Assembly (NCBI GenBank): GCA_904393855.1
Contig: CAJFNE010000110.1
Location: 1 to 6,250 of the forward strand
Direction of reading: 5' to 3'
Length of the DNA stretch: 6,250 nucleotides
From: an uncultured Oscillibacter sp.
GTDB lineage: Bacteria; Bacillota; Clostridia; Oscillospirales; Oscillospiraceae
Each line of letters begins with the position of its first letter. Positions within the stretch are counted from its first letter, which is position 1. A program made the position numbers and the translations under genes. Shown one piece after another: positions 4,865 through 6,250 of the stretch. Under the pieces are notes generated by a model. That model ran no database searches. It was not told the origin of the DNA and saw only the letters and a list, made by a program, of their open reading frames with translations.

Positions 4865-6250
4865 TCACTTCACCAGGGACATGGTGAAGATGCAGGAGAA
4901 GTAGTTTTCCGTCTCGTCCTCCGGGATCAGCATATGCCACCCCTGGGCGACCTGGAAATTGCGGTTTTCCGTCTGGATGGAGACCTCCACCGACTCCAGG
5001 CGCTGCTGGAAGCCCTTGTCCCACCACTGGTTCAGGTCCTCCAGCAGCGGGGTCCGCTGAAAGCTCCAGAAGGGGGTGTCCTCCGGGGCCCAGGCGAAGG
5101 CAGCGACCGCCGCCGCCATGGTGTTGAGGGGGGCGGAGAGCCATTCGGCGGTGTTCTCCGCCCGGCAGGTGAGGGTGACGGCGGTGAGGCGGCCGTCCTC
5201 CACGGTGTAGTGGAAGGCTGGACCCTCCTGCCAGTCGCCGGTGGCGGAGAACACGATGGTGTTCGGGTCCTGGGGGCGCTCCCGCCGGTTCCCATGCTCA
5301 TCCAGCTCATAGGAGAACTCCATGCCCAGGTAGCGGGCCTGGCGGTTGAAGTTCTCCGCGAACTCCGCCACCGTCAGGTCTCCCCGGTTGGGAGGCAGCT
5401 GGGAGGCGCTGTTGGCTGTCTCGCCCACGGCCAGCGCCGCCGCCCCCGCCAGCAGCCAGAGAACCGCCCGCCAGCTTTGGAAGGGCTTGGTGGTGTAGGC
5501 CACCTCCTCGTCCCAGGGCTGGGACTCCCCCCGGTAGGCCCGGAGGATGCAGCGGATGGCCTGCACCAGGGAGACGATGGGAATTCCCAGGCCCAGGGCG
5601 TGCCAGAGCATCCGGAAGTGCCGGGTGAAAGCCTCGCCGTAGGAGAGGCGGGAGCCGTCAGGCCTGGCCAGGCGCATCCCCAGCAAAGCCTTGCCGGGGG
5701 TGGAGCCCAGGAAGTGAATCAGCAGCGGCTCCAGCGTCAGCAGCGCGATCTGGACCAGAATGCCCAGCAGGGTGCCATTGGCCAGGGCAGGGTTTTGCCC
5801 CAGGAGGGCAAGAATGGTGAGCAGCAGGCACAGCATCAGAGATTCGTCCAGGAACCGGGCAAAGAAGCGGCGGACCAGGCCCGGTGCCGGGGGCAGGGTG
5901 TCCGTCGCCGGCAGGGGGGCGGCGGGGGACTCCGCCCACCAGGTTTCCGCCTGGGGCCTGGGCAGGGCCGGGGCGTCCAGGTCGGAGAGGTACCTGGCGG
6001 CGTTCAGGGTGGAGAAAGTCTCGCCGGAGCGGCGCAGGGCGCCGCAGACGGTCTCCACCCGCTCCTGGGACGCCCGCTCCCCCTGGAGCTCCGCCAAGCG
6101 GCGGTCCAGTACCGCGGCCAGGGACGCACTGCCGCTGCGCAGGGCCTTCAGCTCCTCCACGCTGACCCCCAGCCGCCGCAGCAGCTTGATCTTCTCCAGC
6201 AGCTCCAGGTCCGCCTCACTGTAATCCCGGTAGCCGTTCTTCCGCCGGGC
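4865..6250 (-). CDS. MerR-type HTH protein fused to an RDD membrane domain, N-terminus outside window
   Basis: The frame stays open to the right edge, giving 461 visible residues. The fragment begins inside a MerR-like DNA-binding domain: NGYRDYSEADL at 5-15 and LLRRLGVSVEELKAL at 23-37 match the wing and second half of MerR domains, so the first HTH helix lies beyond the edge. A helical, charged stretch (about 44-75) could dimerise, followed by a Pro/Ala linker. An RDD-type domain follows: RRFFARFLDE at 127-136, hydrophobic helices near 138-150 and 159-180, GSTPGKALLGMRL at 182-194, a hydrophobic stretch at 213-236, and WDEE with the third conserved Asp at 247. A further membrane helix (260-276) precedes about 185 residues containing TVAEFAENFN, with no motif I can name. 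Positively charged residues before this helix suggest the tail is extracytoplasmic, but the helix count is uncertain. GTG at 6160 is not the start, because HTH coding continues upstream. Likely a membrane-bound regulator; ligand and targets unknown. Confidence 0.85.
   Translation of the reverse strand, partial: ARRKNGYRDYSEADLELLEKIKLLRRLGVSVEELKALRSGSASLAAVLDRRLAELQGERASQERVETVCGALRRSGETFSTLNAARYLSDLDAPALPRPQAETWWAESPAAPLPATDTLPPAPGLVRRFFARFLDESLMLCLLLTILALLGQNPALANGTLLGILVQIALLTLEPLLIHFLGSTPGKALLGMRLARPDGSRLSYGEAFTRHFRMLWHALGLGIPIVSLVQAIRCILRAYRGESQPWDEEVAYTTKPFQSWRAVLWLLAGAAALAVGETANSASQLPPNRGDLTVAEFAENFNRQARYLGMEFSYELDEHGNRRERPQDPNTIVFSATGDWQEGPAFHYTVEDGRLTAVTLTCRAENTAEWLSAPLNTMAAAVAAFAWAPEDTPFWSFQRTPLLEDLNQWWDKGFQQRLESVEVSIQTENRNFQVAQGWHMLIPEDETENYFSCIFTMSLVK

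Noticed and set aside
6158..6160. GTG as the start of the MerR-RDD gene
   Set aside because: The frame continues upstream for 30 codons to the window edge with clear MerR-like sequence, so the GTG is an internal valine codon.

Overview
The window is GC-rich (roughly 65%), and every gene I can support lies on the minus strand. It holds most of a histidine biosynthesis operon, transcribed right to left, plus the 3' part of an unrelated upstream gene on the same strand. The GC content, strong GGAGG-type ribosome sites, short-form HisG that needs HisZ, monofunctional HisB and Clostridia-like HisZ together suggest a high-GC member of Bacillota, class Clostridia, most likely Oscillospiraceae (the Flavonifractor/Pseudoflavonifractor/Oscillibacter area). 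The phylum is fairly secure. The family is recognition from memory and was not tested.

Layout in transcription order. At 6250-4865 is a gene cut by the window edge. It encodes a MerR-type helix-turn-helix, a helical linker, an RDD-type membrane domain and a C-terminal soluble domain, which looks like a one-piece membrane-bound regulator. It ends in a strong hairpin terminator at 4821-4858. The AT-richer gap at 4696-4864 carries that terminator, two small dyads with TTTG/CAAA arms, and a good sigma-A-like promoter (TTTACT, 17 bp, TAAAAT) about 30 bases ahead of the first his gene. It shows no T-box, no His-rich leader peptide and no room for an attenuator downstream of that promoter.

The operon then runs hisZ-hisG as a single fused reading frame (4695-3115), hisD (3118-1817), hisC (1820-759), hisB (746-156) and the first 53 codons of hisH (from 159, running off the left edge). 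Three of the four junctions are 4-base ATGA overlaps. At the fourth, the hisC stop codon runs directly into the hisB ribosome site. hisA, hisF and hisI/hisE are not in view and probably follow hisH.

Together these genes supply the first step (ATP phosphoribosyltransferase, with HisZ and HisG joined in one chain), part of the HisH/HisF glutamine amidotransferase step, dehydration of imidazole-glycerol phosphate (HisB), transamination (HisC) and the final two oxidations to histidine (HisD).

The points most worth a second look are the MerR-RDD membrane regulator, the HisZ-HisG fusion, and a HisD whose zinc and catalytic residues are intact but whose NAD-pocket positions differ from the usual consensus.
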